Assembly (NCBI GenBank): GCA_024233085.1
Contig: JACKQC010000010.1
Span: forward strand, 124,001 to 188,000
Reading direction: 5' to 3'
Length of the DNA: 64,000 nucleotides
Origin: Akkermansiaceae bacterium
Lineage (GTDB): Bacteria > Verrucomicrobiota > Verrucomicrobiia > Verrucomicrobiales > DEV007
Shown: piece by piece, positions 17,229 to 26,103 of the stretch
How positions within the stretch are numbered: position 1 is the stretch's first letter
Layout: each line of letters opens with the position of its first letter
The notes under the pieces: model-generated
The model's input: the letters and a program-made list of their open reading frames with translations, nothing else
Told to the model about the DNA's origin: nothing
The model's database searches: none
Translations under genes and position numbers: made by a program

Positions 17229-19385
17229 TCACGGCGAGGTCGTGCCGCTTCCAGATCCAGAGCTTCCAGAACCTGAACTCGTGGTTCCGTCTCCAGAGCC
17301 AGAGGTTCCGCTCCCCGAACTCGTGGTTCCATCTCCAGAGCCGGAAGTCGAGTCGGGTGGCGGAGTGTAGCCGCCACCATCCGAATTGCCGCCCTGGATG
17401 GGATGGATTTCCTCGACCATGACGAGCCAGTTTCGCAGGGTGACCGGCGGCAGTTCGGCGGGGCTGCGAATTTGTCGGAGATCGGCAAAGATTCGGGAAT
17501 TATCCACCGTTTCGTAGGTGCCGGCCCGCAGGTCGAGCGGGTGAAAGGCGAGGTAATCGCCCTCGGCGAGGGTGCCAACCTGACCGGAGAGTTCGACCGG
17601 ACGCGTCTTCAGGGTGGTGCCGTAGCGTTTCTCGGGCGCGAAGATCGATACCGGCGGATAGAAGACGGTTCCCGCCGGCAGCCCGGCGCCGGCCGGCGGC
17701 GCGGCGGGCACGATGTTGAAGTCGTCGATGAAGTAGAGGCGCATGTTCGTCACCAGCGAAAAGCCCCGATTGAAGGCGGTGAAATCCGAGCACCCCTGCA
17801 GGACGACGACCGCCTCGGTCTCGACGGTGGGAAACTCGGGTTCCTTGATGTCGGGATCGCGGGTGGGATCGAGGGTGAGGACCACCGAGTTGTTCACCTC
17901 CAGCGGCGAGGCCCCCTGGGCGGCCAGCCAGTTGGCGAAACGATCGATGAAGAAATCCAGTCCCTTGCGGCCGTTTTCCAGATGCCGGGTCTGAAAGGGC
18001 ACCACGTCGCCCCCGGTCTCGGTGGGATAGGGCCAGTTGACCCCGCGCTCGAGGACGAAGACGCTGTCCGTCCCTCCTTTCTTGAAATGGATATCGAGCC
18101 GGGTCGGCCGCTGGTCATCGACCGACTCGACTTCGGTCACCACCACCCGCATGGCGCATTGGATCGCGCCGGTCGAATAGCGGTCCCAAGGGGTCGGGGA
18201 GATGGTGTTCGCCTCCGGCGCCGCGGGCAGCTTGTAGAAATCCAGACCGCGATTGATCGGAACGAAGGCGACGCGCCCGGAATTCGCCGACAGCGAGGCG
18301 CCGTAGGTGTCGGAGGCCCGGTGGGCGTATAGGGACTCCCGGACGCCGAGCTGGTCGAAGTCGCTCCGGAGCGTTTCCCCCCGCGAACTGGTGCCCGACC
18401 CGAGATTGAGCCCGCGCCGGCCGGTGAAGGTGCCGTTCGGCAGGGAGAAAAAGGCGTCCGTTTCCAGGATGCCGGCGGAAACGCTTCCGTCGATGGAGAT
18501 ATTCGTCCACGAGGTGCCGTTTTCGTGGCGTCCCACGGACATGTAGGTCTCGGCCGAGATCGGCAACTGGCTGGGGAATTCGTAGATGGAAAGCACGTAG
18601 TTTTTCCGGACCGTCGGGGCGATGGCATTGCCCTGGGCCTGCCGGCCAAAAGTCAGCGAAAAGGCCCACCAGTTGCGTTTCGCGATGAAGGGACTGCCGG
18701 GCGCCATGTAGCCGAACTGGACATTCGGGTAAGGGATGCGGTTGAAGAGCGGGTGCTGCGCCACGCTCAGGTCGCCCTGGGTGTTCCAGATGGACGAAAA
18801 GGTCTTCTGGTTGGTGACGACGGGATAAAGCCCGTCATCGGTCGCGACCCCGGCGGGCGCCTCGAGCGGATCGGGCAGACGATCCTGGAAATGCGGGTCG
18901 AAAAGCAGATCGGAATTTCCCGAAGTGCCGGAGCTGACGAAGCCGGCGCCGGTTCCCAGCGCGCGGACGAAGCCGGCCGCCTGCCCGAGCGATCCGTCGC
19001 CGGGGTTGGCGATAACGACGTCCTCGAGGCCGAGGCCCTCGACGAGATTCGCGCTGACGGCCGCCTCGGCGTTGGCCACTTGGATGGCTTCATTGAAAAT
19101 CGTCTCCCAGCGCAGCGACGTCTCGCGGTTGCGGGAGTCGTTGCGCATGGTGTCGATGGCCTTGTTCGGCACGATGGCGATGAGCGCCCGCAGGAGCGCG
19201 TCTTCTTTTTCGGTGTAATCGACGCGGATCTGCGACCGTTTTTCGGAATCGTGGGCGGTCACGCCGCTCCGGTAGGTGAAGAGCATGCCGAAGAGCGTCA
19301 CCATGCCGACGATCGCCACCAACGCCATCGAGGCGTAACCGGCCTGGAGCCGGCGGCGGCGGGCGATTCGTTGCTGCGTTTTCAT
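17229..19385 (-). CDS. Cassette 2 large GspK-like minor pseudopilin with Gly/Ser repeat tail
   Basis: A 718-residue paralogue of the large cassette proteins. The N terminus is basic followed by QAGYASMALVAIVGMVTLFG, a class III-like leader with G at -1 but no Glu+5, as in GspK/PilX. The large domain carries the shared KRNWWAF, STGA-Q-MR and SPAELPPVTLRNWLVMVEEI elements. The C-terminal 45 residues are a Gly/Ser/Thr tandem repeat (unit GDGTTSSGSG plus three residues, 39 bp in DNA) absent from the two paralogues. It is the last gene of a six-gene minus-strand series, 48 nt after the J-like gene. Probably a pseudopilus-tip or surface-exposed component; function inferred. Confidence 0.72.
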   Translation of the reverse strand: MKTQQRIARRRRLQAGYASMALVAIVGMVTLFGMLFTYRSGVTAHDSEKRSQIRVDYTEKEDALLRALIAIVPNKAIDTMRNDSRNRETSLRWETIFNEAIQVANAEAAVSANLVEGLGLEDVVIANPGDGSLGQAAGFVRALGTGAGFVSSGTSGNSDLLFDPHFQDRLPDPLEAPAGVATDDGLYPVVTNQKTFSSIWNTQGDLSVAQHPLFNRIPYPNVQFGYMAPGSPFIAKRNWWAFSLTFGRQAQGNAIAPTVRKNYVLSIYEFPSQLPISAETYMSVGRHENGTSWTNISIDGSVSAGILETDAFFSLPNGTFTGRRGLNLGSGTSSRGETLRSDFDQLGVRESLYAHRASDTYGASLSANSGRVAFVPINRGLDFYKLPAAPEANTISPTPWDRYSTGAIQCAMRVVVTEVESVDDQRPTRLDIHFKKGGTDSVFVLERGVNWPYPTETGGDVVPFQTRHLENGRKGLDFFIDRFANWLAAQGASPLEVNNSVVLTLDPTRDPDIKEPEFPTVETEAVVVLQGCSDFTAFNRGFSLVTNMRLYFIDDFNIVPAAPPAGAGLPAGTVFYPPVSIFAPEKRYGTTLKTRPVELSGQVGTLAEGDYLAFHPLDLRAGTYETVDNSRIFADLRQIRSPAELPPVTLRNWLVMVEEIHPIQGGNSDGGGYTPPPDSTSGSGDGTTSSGSGTSGSGDGTTSSGSGSSGSGSGTTSP
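17235..17350. repeat. 39-bp coding tandem repeat
   Basis: The 3' end of the 718-aa gene holds near-identical 39-bp units encoding a Gly/Ser/Thr-rich tail; the segment around CCTGAACTCGTGGTTCC recurs with a few changes. In-frame unit number could vary between strains. Confidence 0.55.
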
Positions 19386-19433
19386 GGGAATTGGGGGGAG
19401 GTTTCGGGGTTGAAAGGCGTGCGGGCGCGTCCG

Positions 19434-19970
19434 TCACTGCGTGGTGCCCGAATAGGTCACCACCTCGTCGGCCGGTCCGGTGAGGCGCATCAGAAGGATG
19501 CCGGTGTCGTCCGAAAACTCGACGTCGGCCACCCGGCCGCTGATGGTCCAGTCGGGATCGGCGGCCCAGCTCCCGGAGTAGCGGTAGAGGTTCAGTTGCG
19601 GCTCGCCGTCGATCGTTTCGAAGGCGATGACGCTCTGGTCCAGTTGGCCGCTGGGGTTTCGAAAGACCAGCCGCACCGCCCGGCCTCCGGCGTTGACGGC
19701 ATTGGTGCCGGCGAAGGCGTCCACCGGCGAGGAGTGAATGCGATAGGAAACGGCCTTGGAAACCAATTGCGTGACCAGGGAGTTGATCTGCGGAGCCTCC
19801 TCGCGCAGGAACCGGAAATCGCTCACGATGGTCATGAACGAGGTGTGGTAACCCAGAAGCATCAGCGATCCGGTCGCCACCAGCATCGTCACCGAGACGG
19901 CGACCGTCATCTCCAGCAAGGAGAATCCGCGCCTCCAGAATCCGAGTCTGTGGGGAATCCTCTTCATCAC
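19434..19970 (-). CDS. Cassette 2 GspJ/PilW-like minor pseudopilin
   Basis: A 178-residue prepilin-like protein with leader and cleavage site RRG/FSLLEMTVAVSV (Gly15/Phe16, Glu at +5). The head matches its paralogues in LNLYRYSGSW, WTISGRVADVEF and a terminal GPADEVVTYSG. It overlaps the I-like gene by four bases (ATGA) and precedes the large GspK-like gene. Predicted to form a tip trimer with its two neighbours, by analogy with GspI-J-K. Conservation across three cassettes makes it certain that this is a real gene. Confidence 0.83.
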   Translation of the reverse strand: MMKRIPHRLGFWRRGFSLLEMTVAVSVTMLVATGSLMLLGYHTSFMTIVSDFRFLREEAPQINSLVTQLVSKAVSYRIHSSPVDAFAGTNAVNAGGRAVRLVFRNPSGQLDQSVIAFETIDGEPQLNLYRYSGSWAADPDWTISGRVADVEFSDDTGILLMRLTGPADEVVTYSGTTQ

Positions 19971-20467
19971 CGGGATCGGACGACGGTTCGGGATTTGGCG
20001 TACTCCCGGTTGCCCAGCGAGTAGGTGAGCACGGACTGAAGCCGCCAGATTTCCATTTTCGAGGGATTCGACGCGATGGTGCCTCCCCCTCCGGCCAGTG
20101 CGAAGTTGTTGGTGTCGGGCACGCGGGTCCGCTTCAGGGTGGCGACCAGGGGCACCCCGCCGGGCAGGCGACCCACCTCGACGGCCTGGTCGCTGACGGT
20201 CGGGTACTCGGGCCAGCGCGAATCGACGCCATTCAGTTCCTCAAACGGCACGCGCTTGGCCAGGGCGGTCTCGGTCGTCATGAAGGAGTCGGTCATCCCC
20301 TGCACCACGGTCCACCGCTGGGCCATGGTGGCGGACATCCCGGCCTTCAGAAGCAGCAGGGAGATCACCACCAGCCCGCCGAGACCGACGGTCGCCTCCA
20401 GCAGGGCGATGCCGCGGCGGCGGCCGCCCTTGCCTCGCGCGTGGCGGAGCTGGAGGTGAGCTTTCAT
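19967..20467 (-). CDS. Cassette 2 GspI-like minor pseudopilin
   Basis: A 166-residue prepilin-like protein: RRRG/IALLEATVGLGGLVVI with glutamate at +5, then a head containing FMTTETALAKRVPFEELN, SRWPEYP, VEVGRLPG and a C-terminal YAKSRT, all shared with the other two I-like proteins. It starts 33 nt after the 350-aa exported protein gene and overlaps the J-like gene. It links the exported-protein half and the pseudopilin half of cassette 2 in one transcription direction. Confidence 0.83.
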   Translation of the reverse strand: MKAHLQLRHARGKGGRRRGIALLEATVGLGGLVVISLLLLKAGMSATMAQRWTVVQGMTDSFMTTETALAKRVPFEELNGVDSRWPEYPTVSDQAVEVGRLPGGVPLVATLKRTRVPDTNNFALAGGGGTIASNPSKMEIWRLQSVLTYSLGNREYAKSRTVVRSR

Positions 20468-20499
20468 GGGGCGCGATTCCGGTTCGGCGAAGGGACTGC

Positions 20500-21552
20500 T
20501 TATTTCTCCGAGGTGACGACCTGGCCGTTGACGTTCACGTTGCGGTCGATGTTGAAACTGACGTGGGAAAGCCGCTCGGGCTGCCAGTTGTTGAACGGGG
20601 TGATGGTGACCACCTCGATCGTGTATTGGCCGTCAGTGCCGATCATGCTCTCCCAGTTCTCGATCGAGAGCACCTCGCTCTGGGGAACGATCGTGTTGTG
20701 CCAGCGCGGAGTCGTGTTGAAGATCGCCCCCGATTTGCCCAACTGCGGCGCCCCCTTGTAAATCTGGACGTAGGTCCAGGAAAGCGGGTAAAGGTCGCTG
20801 TAGCGAATGATGAGGTTCGGCAGACTGTCGCGGATGGTCATCCCGGTTTCGACGCCATCGATGAAGGCCTCGCTGACCGGCCAGACCGTCAGCATCTCCT
20901 CGGCGAGGATCGACGTCTCCGGAATCGTCTCGTCCGCCAGCGAGGAAATCGTGAATTTCTCGATCCCCATCGCCTTGGTCGGGGCCATCGGCACCAGCGC
21001 CGTGTAAACGGGCGTGTAGTTGGGCTCCTGATTGAACATGTGGAACGAGTTGACCACGTACTCGGCGTTGCCGTTCGGGGTGTAGGTCTCGTCGTAGTTC
21101 TGCCCCACGTGGGTGTAGAGCACCTTTTGCGCCGCCAGCGGGGCGTCGTCGTCGTCGGTCAGCCCCCACACCTTGATCGCCAGCGTGTAGGGCTTGTCGG
21201 CGCGGGTCCGCGGCGGTAGTCCGGGATGGAACCAGTCGTGCCACATGTCCTGGGTGTTGATCGTGATGCGCGCCCGCGGCAGATAGTGCCCGATGACTTT
21301 CCGGTCGAGAAAGTAGAGGTTCGTGTCCCAGGCGGAGCCGTAGGCATACAGTTCGTAGCTCGCGCCCCCCTCCTCGATCGGCATGAAGGAGTAGGCGGAG
21401 CCGGTGTTGTTGGAGGTCACCAGATCGTACTGGATGCCGGACTCCAACTGCGTCTGCCGGATGATATTGTCCTCCGCGCGGAGGATCGTTCCCGGCATCG
21501 CCGCCGCCAGGATGAGCAGCGGCGGCAGGATTCTTTGTGCGTTGTGTTTCAT
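20500..21552 (-). CDS. Cassette-associated exported protein, 350 aa (cassette 2)
   Basis: Unknown family. It has a signal peptide (ILPPLLILAAAMPGTILRA) and a mature beta-rich domain. It is clearly homologous to the 348-aa protein at 28453: both begin IRQ-Q-SG-YDL, share PRTRADKPY/RPY, a VWP/IWPI-A segment, SDLYPLSWTYVQIYKGAPQ versus NDLYPDSQTYAQVYKGSPQ, and an ending that reads SF-NIDRNVNVNG versus TFDVDRTIKVN. It lies between the 216-aa exported gene and the I-like pseudopilin. Beta-sandwich surface protein or secreted partner of the pseudopilin tip is the best guess; no enzyme motif is seen. Confidence 0.75.
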   Translation of the reverse strand: MKHNAQRILPPLLILAAAMPGTILRAEDNIIRQTQLESGIQYDLVTSNNTGSAYSFMPIEEGGASYELYAYGSAWDTNLYFLDRKVIGHYLPRARITINTQDMWHDWFHPGLPPRTRADKPYTLAIKVWGLTDDDDAPLAAQKVLYTHVGQNYDETYTPNGNAEYVVNSFHMFNQEPNYTPVYTALVPMAPTKAMGIEKFTISSLADETIPETSILAEEMLTVWPVSEAFIDGVETGMTIRDSLPNLIIRYSDLYPLSWTYVQIYKGAPQLGKSGAIFNTTPRWHNTIVPQSEVLSIENWESMIGTDGQYTIEVVTITPFNNWQPERLSHVSFNIDRNVNVNGQVVTSEK

Positions 21553-21610
21553 TGGGTGTTCGATGGTTGCGATTGCGTGGATTGGTGTGAAATCGTTCTC
21601 CGGTCCGGGC

Positions 21611-22261
21611 TCACCTGGGACGTTTCGGAGCCGCCCCGGACGGGGCCTCGGCTCCGGCCCCCGCCTCCCCGGCCTCCGGTTGCGGCTTGACCCCGATGGG
21701 AAACCCGTTCACCACCGACACCACGATGGCCGGCGTCTTTTCCACCAGCAGGAGCGTCGCCTCGCTCAGGGGCGTCTTTCCGGTGGCGTTGTCGAAGGTG
21801 ATCTCCTGCCCCCGGACCCAGGCCCGGTTCTGCTTGCTGAATTCGGGCCAGAGCACCAGCTTCCCGACGGGTTTGTCCACCACGCGGCTCTTGAAGTTGT
21901 CCGGAACGCGCATCAGCGAGTTCATCGGCAGCAGCGTGTGGTTCTTTCCGTCCGACAGCAGCACCGAGTTGGTGTAAAGATCGCCGCGGGGCGGCAATTC
22001 CAGCTGTTCGGTGGGCGTGAAACCGGCTCCGTACTGGATCTTGTGCCGCGCCTTGATCGCCCCGAGTTCCTCGTCCGTGATGCGGTCCGCGACTGTGGGC
22101 TGTTTCGTCAGCTCCATCAGGTCGCTGAAGGCCACCGACCCGTCCGGCTTGACCTTGAAAGGCGCCACCCCCTGCTGGGCGCGGCCCGTTCCCTGAACAG
22201 CCAGGAGGACTGCCGCGGCGAACGCGACTTGGGCAAGAGCGATTCTGAAGTCCGATTTCAT
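21611..22261 (-). CDS. Cassette-associated exported protein, 216 aa (cassette 2)
   Basis: Unknown family; signal peptide (ALAQVAFAAAVLLAVQGTGRA). The mature protein is homologous to the 236-aa protein at 27746: both carry a segment beginning MRVPDNFKSR or MPERYKTR, a W-x-x-F/Y (LVLWPEFSKQNRAWV versus ILRWADFYRLNRGWI) and an ending with LSEATLLLVE versus LSEETLEAVA followed by VV-GFPI/PI. A Pro/Ala/Glu-rich tail follows. It is second in the cassette 2 operon, between the 307-aa and 350-aa genes. Likely periplasmic or surface; function unknown. Confidence 0.72.
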   Translation of the reverse strand: MKSDFRIALAQVAFAAAVLLAVQGTGRAQQGVAPFKVKPDGSVAFSDLMELTKQPTVADRITDEELGAIKARHKIQYGAGFTPTEQLELPPRGDLYTNSVLLSDGKNHTLLPMNSLMRVPDNFKSRVVDKPVGKLVLWPEFSKQNRAWVRGQEITFDNATGKTPLSEATLLLVEKTPAIVVSVVNGFPIGVKPQPEAGEAGAGAEAPSGAAPKRPR

Positions 22262-22319
22262 GGGGATTTGACGTGGATGCGATTTCGTCGTTTTTCCCGG
22301 GAAACGGCCGACCCGGGAA

Positions 22320-23243
22320 TTACTCCCGGGTGACCTCCCAGTGGAAGGGCGGTTTCTCGCCCTCGTGATACATGGTCTGGCTGAAGGTCAGTTTTCCGAC
22401 CGGCACCGGCGGTTCCTTCACGGCGGAGCCCAGGATGTAGAAGTGCCCGTCGGGATCCTTCGTGTTGCCGTCGGCCTCCCATTTCAGCGAGATCTCCTGC
22501 TCCTTGAACAGCACCGGCGAGCTGAGATAGAGGTAGATGGTGTCGCTGAGCTTGTGGAGTTCGGCCGTTTCGAAGTAAAGGCCGCGCGCCAGGACGTTGT
22601 TCACCTGGCCCCACATTTCCCACCAGCCGTTGACATGGTAGGTGCCCCCGCCGCCGGGCGTGCTTCCGGAGTCGCCGTCGGTCGCGTTGCCCTTGCACTC
22701 GTCATCGACGGTGGGGTCGGAATCGAGGCCTTCCTTGCTTTTGCCGGGATTGCTGGAGTCCACGCCGTCGCAGTTGTTCCCGTGGCCGTTGTTGTTTTTC
22801 TTGGCCTTGTTCCACATGTAGCCGTCATAGGAGTAGGTCCCCGAGACCCCGTCGGCGTCGGCCTGGACCTCGATCCCGGTGAATTCGTACCGGAAATAAC
22901 GGCCGATGTTCGACGTCACGGAAAACGGCGCCTGGTGCACCACCCGGTAGGTGAGACCCACGCCCGGCGCCCCGAGAATCAACTCACCCGTCGCGGCGTC
23001 CCCGGTCGCGGTGTCGCCCTCCGTGGTGGTCGTCGTGCCGGTATCTGTGCCCGTGTCAGTCCCGGTATCGGTTCCGGTGTCGGTTCCGGTGTCGGTCGTG
23101 CTGTTTCCGTTGCCGTTGCCGTTTCCGTTTCCGTTGCCGTTGTTTGTTCCCTTGACTCCATAGACGGCGCTGTTGCCGAATAGCAGTCCCACGATCGCCA
23201 GCATCGCCAGCACTCGCGAAAAGGTTTTGGTGGAGGTTTTCAT
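22320..23243 (-). CDS. Exported repeat-containing protein leading cassette 2 (307 aa)
   Basis: First gene of the cassette 2 series. The ATG at 23243 starts a typical signal peptide (FSRVLAMLAIVGLLFGNSAVYG). The mature N terminus is low complexity: a Gly-Asn run, then five or six DTGT units and a Thr run. A beta-rich domain follows, interrupted by a Gly/Asn/Asp-rich loop (about residues 150-215) that contains two cysteines. The C terminus ends FHWEVTRE. No family is recognised and no convincing similarity to the 245-aa protein that occupies the same place in cassette 3. Asp/Asn/Thr-rich repeats suggest a calcium-binding or extended surface segment, which is inference. Confidence 0.7.
   Translation of the reverse strand: MKTSTKTFSRVLAMLAIVGLLFGNSAVYGVKGTNNGNGNGNGNGNGNSTTDTGTDTGTDTGTDTGTDTGTTTTTEGDTATGDAATGELILGAPGVGLTYRVVHQAPFSVTSNIGRYFRYEFTGIEVQADADGVSGTYSYDGYMWNKAKKNNNGHGNNCDGVDSSNPGKSKEGLDSDPTVDDECKGNATDGDSGSTPGGGGTYHVNGWWEMWGQVNNVLARGLYFETAELHKLSDTIYLYLSSPVLFKEQEISLKWEADGNTKDPDGHFYILGSAVKEPPVPVGKLTFSQTMYHEGEKPPFHWEVTRE
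23036..23152. repeat. 12-bp and 6-bp coding tandem repeats
   Basis: On the minus strand, five 6-bp GGNAAC-type units (Gly-Asn) are followed by a tandem series of 12-bp units coding Asp-Thr-Gly-Thr. The units keep the reading frame, so copy number can change without frameshift. Confidence 0.65.
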
Positions 23244-23370
23244 AGCTTTCTCGGTTGATTTTCTGTGTTTCGAAGGATGCGTTTTGTGGTGTTTCGTAAC
23301 AGAAATTCTGGCATTTCTTTCATAAAAAACAACCATTTTTTATAATTTTCATAATTTTCATTATTTTCGC
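23244..23370 (-). promoter_or_regulatory. AT-rich leader and promoter region of cassette 2
   Basis: Region before the first cassette 2 gene. It has an A/T-rich part (23325-23370) with three consecutive ATAATTTTC/ATTATTTTC 9-mers at 23342-23368, then an 80-nt leader ending in GAGAAAGCT before the ATG. Likely promoter and 5' UTR; the rest of the gap to 23521 shows nothing recognisable. Confidence 0.4.
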
Positions 23371-23521
23371 GTTTGGCGCCCGAGCTGCTTTTCGCATCGA
23401 AACCTTACCTGAAAACCAACGGAGCACGGATGGAACGCCCGTTCCTCGCGCCTTCGCGCTCCTTCTCTCCGCGGATGGCTCGCCTCGCCATCTCTCCACC
23501 ACCGGATCGCCGGCGACCGCC

Positions 23522-25570
23522 TTACGGTCCCGTGGTTCCGCCCCCGGATCCGTTTCCGGGCGCGTTCGACCCGGCGGGGCTGGGACGATCGTGAATCTCC
23601 TCGATGGTCACCAGCCAGTTCATGAGGAAAATCGGGGGCAACTCCGCCGGGCTGCGCATATGTCGCAGGTCGGCATGGATCAGATCCGGATCGACCAAGC
23701 CGTTGTCGGCGCCCTGAAGGTCGAGCGGGCGGAAGGCGTCGGTCTCGTCGGTCTTCAGACTGTTGAGCTGGCCGGAGAATTCCACCGGACTGTTCTGATC
23801 GAGGCTGATTCCGAATCGTTTTTCAGGGGCGAACAGCGAGACGGGGGGAAAGAACTCCTGCCCCGCCGGGTAGCCGGAGTTGGACGGCGTGGGAATGGGC
23901 ACCGTGTTGAGGGATTCAGCGATGTAGGTGCGAAGATTGGTGACGAACGAGAATCCGTTGGTGTATTCGCTCATGTCGTTGCCGCCCCGGAGAACGACCA
24001 CCGGGTCGACGTCGGCGCTGGGAAAGCTCGGCGCGATGACCGTCGAGCGATTGGAGTCCGGGTAAATTACCAATGAATTGTTGACGGTGACGTCGTCGGC
24101 GTCGCCCAGACTGTCCAGAAAAGCGGGCAGCCGGTCCAGTCGCAGCACCAAGGCTCGTTTTCCGAGGTCAAGATTGTCGGTCTGAAAGGGATACTCCGGT
24201 CCTCCGCTTTCCGATTCGGTGGGCCAGTTCGCACCCCGGGTGTAGGTGCGATAGACGAGCTGACCGCTTCGATTTCGATAGTAGAAGCGGATCTGAATCG
24301 GCATCTGATACCCCGCCGACGCCATCCGCGTGATCCGAATGCGCATCTGCGCCTGGCGTGCCCCGGTCGAGTAGGCATTCCATCCCGTTGGCGAGAGGCG
24401 CTCGGAGTCGGGCCCGTCCGATTGCCCCATGAACTCGAAGAATTCCGCCCCCCGGTTCAGCGGAACGAAGACCACGCGGCCAACATCCCCTCCCACCGAG
24501 GCGTCGAACACGTCGCCCAGCCGGGCCTCGCGCGCCTCCCGAACGCCGAGCGCGTCGAAATCGTTGCCTACCGCGCGCCCCTCGACCGTGGTGCTGTTCG
24601 AAAAGGTCGCCGAGTTGCGCGCGGCGAACACGCCGCCGGTCAGCGCGACGTCGCCCCGGGTCTCCAGGCGACCGGCAAAAACCCCGCCGAGAAAACTCGT
24701 GTCCCGCCACGCCGTCCCGTCTTCGTGCTGCCCCATGCTCAGAAAGCCGGCCGAGGACATCGGCAGCTGGGAAGGCACCTCGTAGATCGACAGCAGGTAG
24801 TTTTTTCGCCGCGCCGGGATGCCCGTTTCCTCGGTGTTGTGAGCTCCAAACGTGATGGAAAATGCCCACCAGTTTCGCTTGCCTACAAACCAATCGCCCG
24901 GTTTGGCGTAGCCGAACCGAATGTTGGGATAGCGCAGAAGATTGAACCGCGAATGGGTCGAGGCGGGAACTCCGAGGCCTTTCGACCAGGCCGGAATGTA
25001 GTATTTCTCGTTCGACACGATTGGATATTCGCGATCCAAAAGGAAAGTTCCCCCGGTGGAATGAAGGGGCGCCGGCAGTTTGTCTCCCACCTTTGGGTCG
25101 AAAAGCAGGCCGTGCTCGGCGTCGTTGCCGGGATTCACCAATCCACGGTGTCCCTCCACGGCGGAAAAAATGTCGCCGGCGGAATCGATCGCCGAATCAC
25201 CGGTGTTGGCCGAAATGAGTCCCTCCCTTTCGAAGGTCTCCGCGATCTCCGCTTCAATCGCCGACTCGGCGTTCGCCTTTGCGATCGCCTCCTCGAATAT
25301 CGTCTCCCAAGTGAAAATCTCCGCGGTCGAGGACGAGCCCCTCCGCATGGCGCCGATCGCCTTGTTTGGCACGATGCTCAGTAGGGACCGCAGAACGGCC
25401 TCCTCTTTCTGGGAATAGTCCAGTTTGACCTGCGCCTTTGCCTCGATCTCGAAGGATCGAACGTGCGCGCGGTAGGCGTAGGTGATTCCCGCCAGCATGA
25501 TGAAGGCGATCGACATCACCACCGAGGTCGAGACGAAACCGGAAGCTTTTCGTGTTTTGCGAGTCTTCAT
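23522..25570 (-). CDS. Cassette 3 large GspK-like minor pseudopilin
   Basis: A 682-residue paralogue of the proteins at 14211 and 17229. The leader is KASGFVSTSVVMSIAFIMLAG (no Glu+5). It is followed by a helix LDYSQKEEAVLRSLLSIVPN almost identical in plan to the cassette 2 protein, then the shared GKRNWWAFSITF, STGARQAQMR and SPAELPPIFLMNWLVTIEEI elements. The short C-terminal tail is Pro/Gly-rich. The ATG at 25570 overlaps the J-like stop by four bases. It ends the three-gene minus-strand arm of cassette 3. Tip-pseudopilin role is inferred from order, leader and size. Confidence 0.72.
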   Translation of the reverse strand: MKTRKTRKASGFVSTSVVMSIAFIMLAGITYAYRAHVRSFEIEAKAQVKLDYSQKEEAVLRSLLSIVPNKAIGAMRRGSSSTAEIFTWETIFEEAIAKANAESAIEAEIAETFEREGLISANTGDSAIDSAGDIFSAVEGHRGLVNPGNDAEHGLLFDPKVGDKLPAPLHSTGGTFLLDREYPIVSNEKYYIPAWSKGLGVPASTHSRFNLLRYPNIRFGYAKPGDWFVGKRNWWAFSITFGAHNTEETGIPARRKNYLLSIYEVPSQLPMSSAGFLSMGQHEDGTAWRDTSFLGGVFAGRLETRGDVALTGGVFAARNSATFSNSTTVEGRAVGNDFDALGVREAREARLGDVFDASVGGDVGRVVFVPLNRGAEFFEFMGQSDGPDSERLSPTGWNAYSTGARQAQMRIRITRMASAGYQMPIQIRFYYRNRSGQLVYRTYTRGANWPTESESGGPEYPFQTDNLDLGKRALVLRLDRLPAFLDSLGDADDVTVNNSLVIYPDSNRSTVIAPSFPSADVDPVVVLRGGNDMSEYTNGFSFVTNLRTYIAESLNTVPIPTPSNSGYPAGQEFFPPVSLFAPEKRFGISLDQNSPVEFSGQLNSLKTDETDAFRPLDLQGADNGLVDPDLIHADLRHMRSPAELPPIFLMNWLVTIEEIHDRPSPAGSNAPGNGSGGGTTGP

Positions 25571-26103
25571 TCGGCGCCTCCCACGTAGGTGATTTCCTCC
25601 CCCGAGGGCCCCACCACCGTCACCAGCAACACCCCGGTGTCATTCGAGAAGGTGACACTGGTCGGTTTCGACGAAATCGTCCAATCCGGCTCGTCGGGCC
25701 AGTCGTTCCCGTCATGATTGTAGAGGTTCAAACCGGTTTCCCCGTCGATCGTCTCGAAGGCGACGACCGATAGTTGGAACGTGCCGTCGGGATTGCGATT
25801 GCGGAGCAGCACCGCGCTGCCTCCGGAATTGATCGCCCCGGACTCCGCAATGGCCGACTCCGTGCTGGGATAAATCCGATAGGAAGTCGCCCGCGGCAAC
25901 AGCCGCGCCAGCAGCATGTTGATCAGCGGCGCCTCGTCCCGCAGGAAGTCAAATTCACTGACGAACCGGATGAAGGTGATGTGCTGCCGCATCATCACCA
26001 CCGATGTCGAGGCGATTCCCAGCGCCAGCACCAGCGCAAGGGTCATCTCCATCAAAGAATAACCCGCGCGCCGCGGACGGCGAGATGTCGAAAATCCTTT
26101 CAT
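25567..26103 (-). CDS. Cassette 3 GspJ/PilW-like minor pseudopilin
   Basis: A 178-residue prepilin-like protein, cleavage motif RRAG/YSLMEMTLALVLALG with glutamate at +5. The head shares LNLYNHDGND, PDWTISSKPTSVTFS and a terminal GPSGEEITYVG with its paralogues. Start at 26103 was chosen because it gives an ATGA overlap with the I-like stop and a normal 14-residue leader; the frame is open further upstream. It couples translationally to both neighbours. Confidence 0.83.
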   Translation of the reverse strand: MKGFSTSRRPRRAGYSLMEMTLALVLALGIASTSVVMMRQHITFIRFVSEFDFLRDEAPLINMLLARLLPRATSYRIYPSTESAIAESGAINSGGSAVLLRNRNPDGTFQLSVVAFETIDGETGLNLYNHDGNDWPDEPDWTISSKPTSVTFSNDTGVLLVTVVGPSGEEITYVGGAE

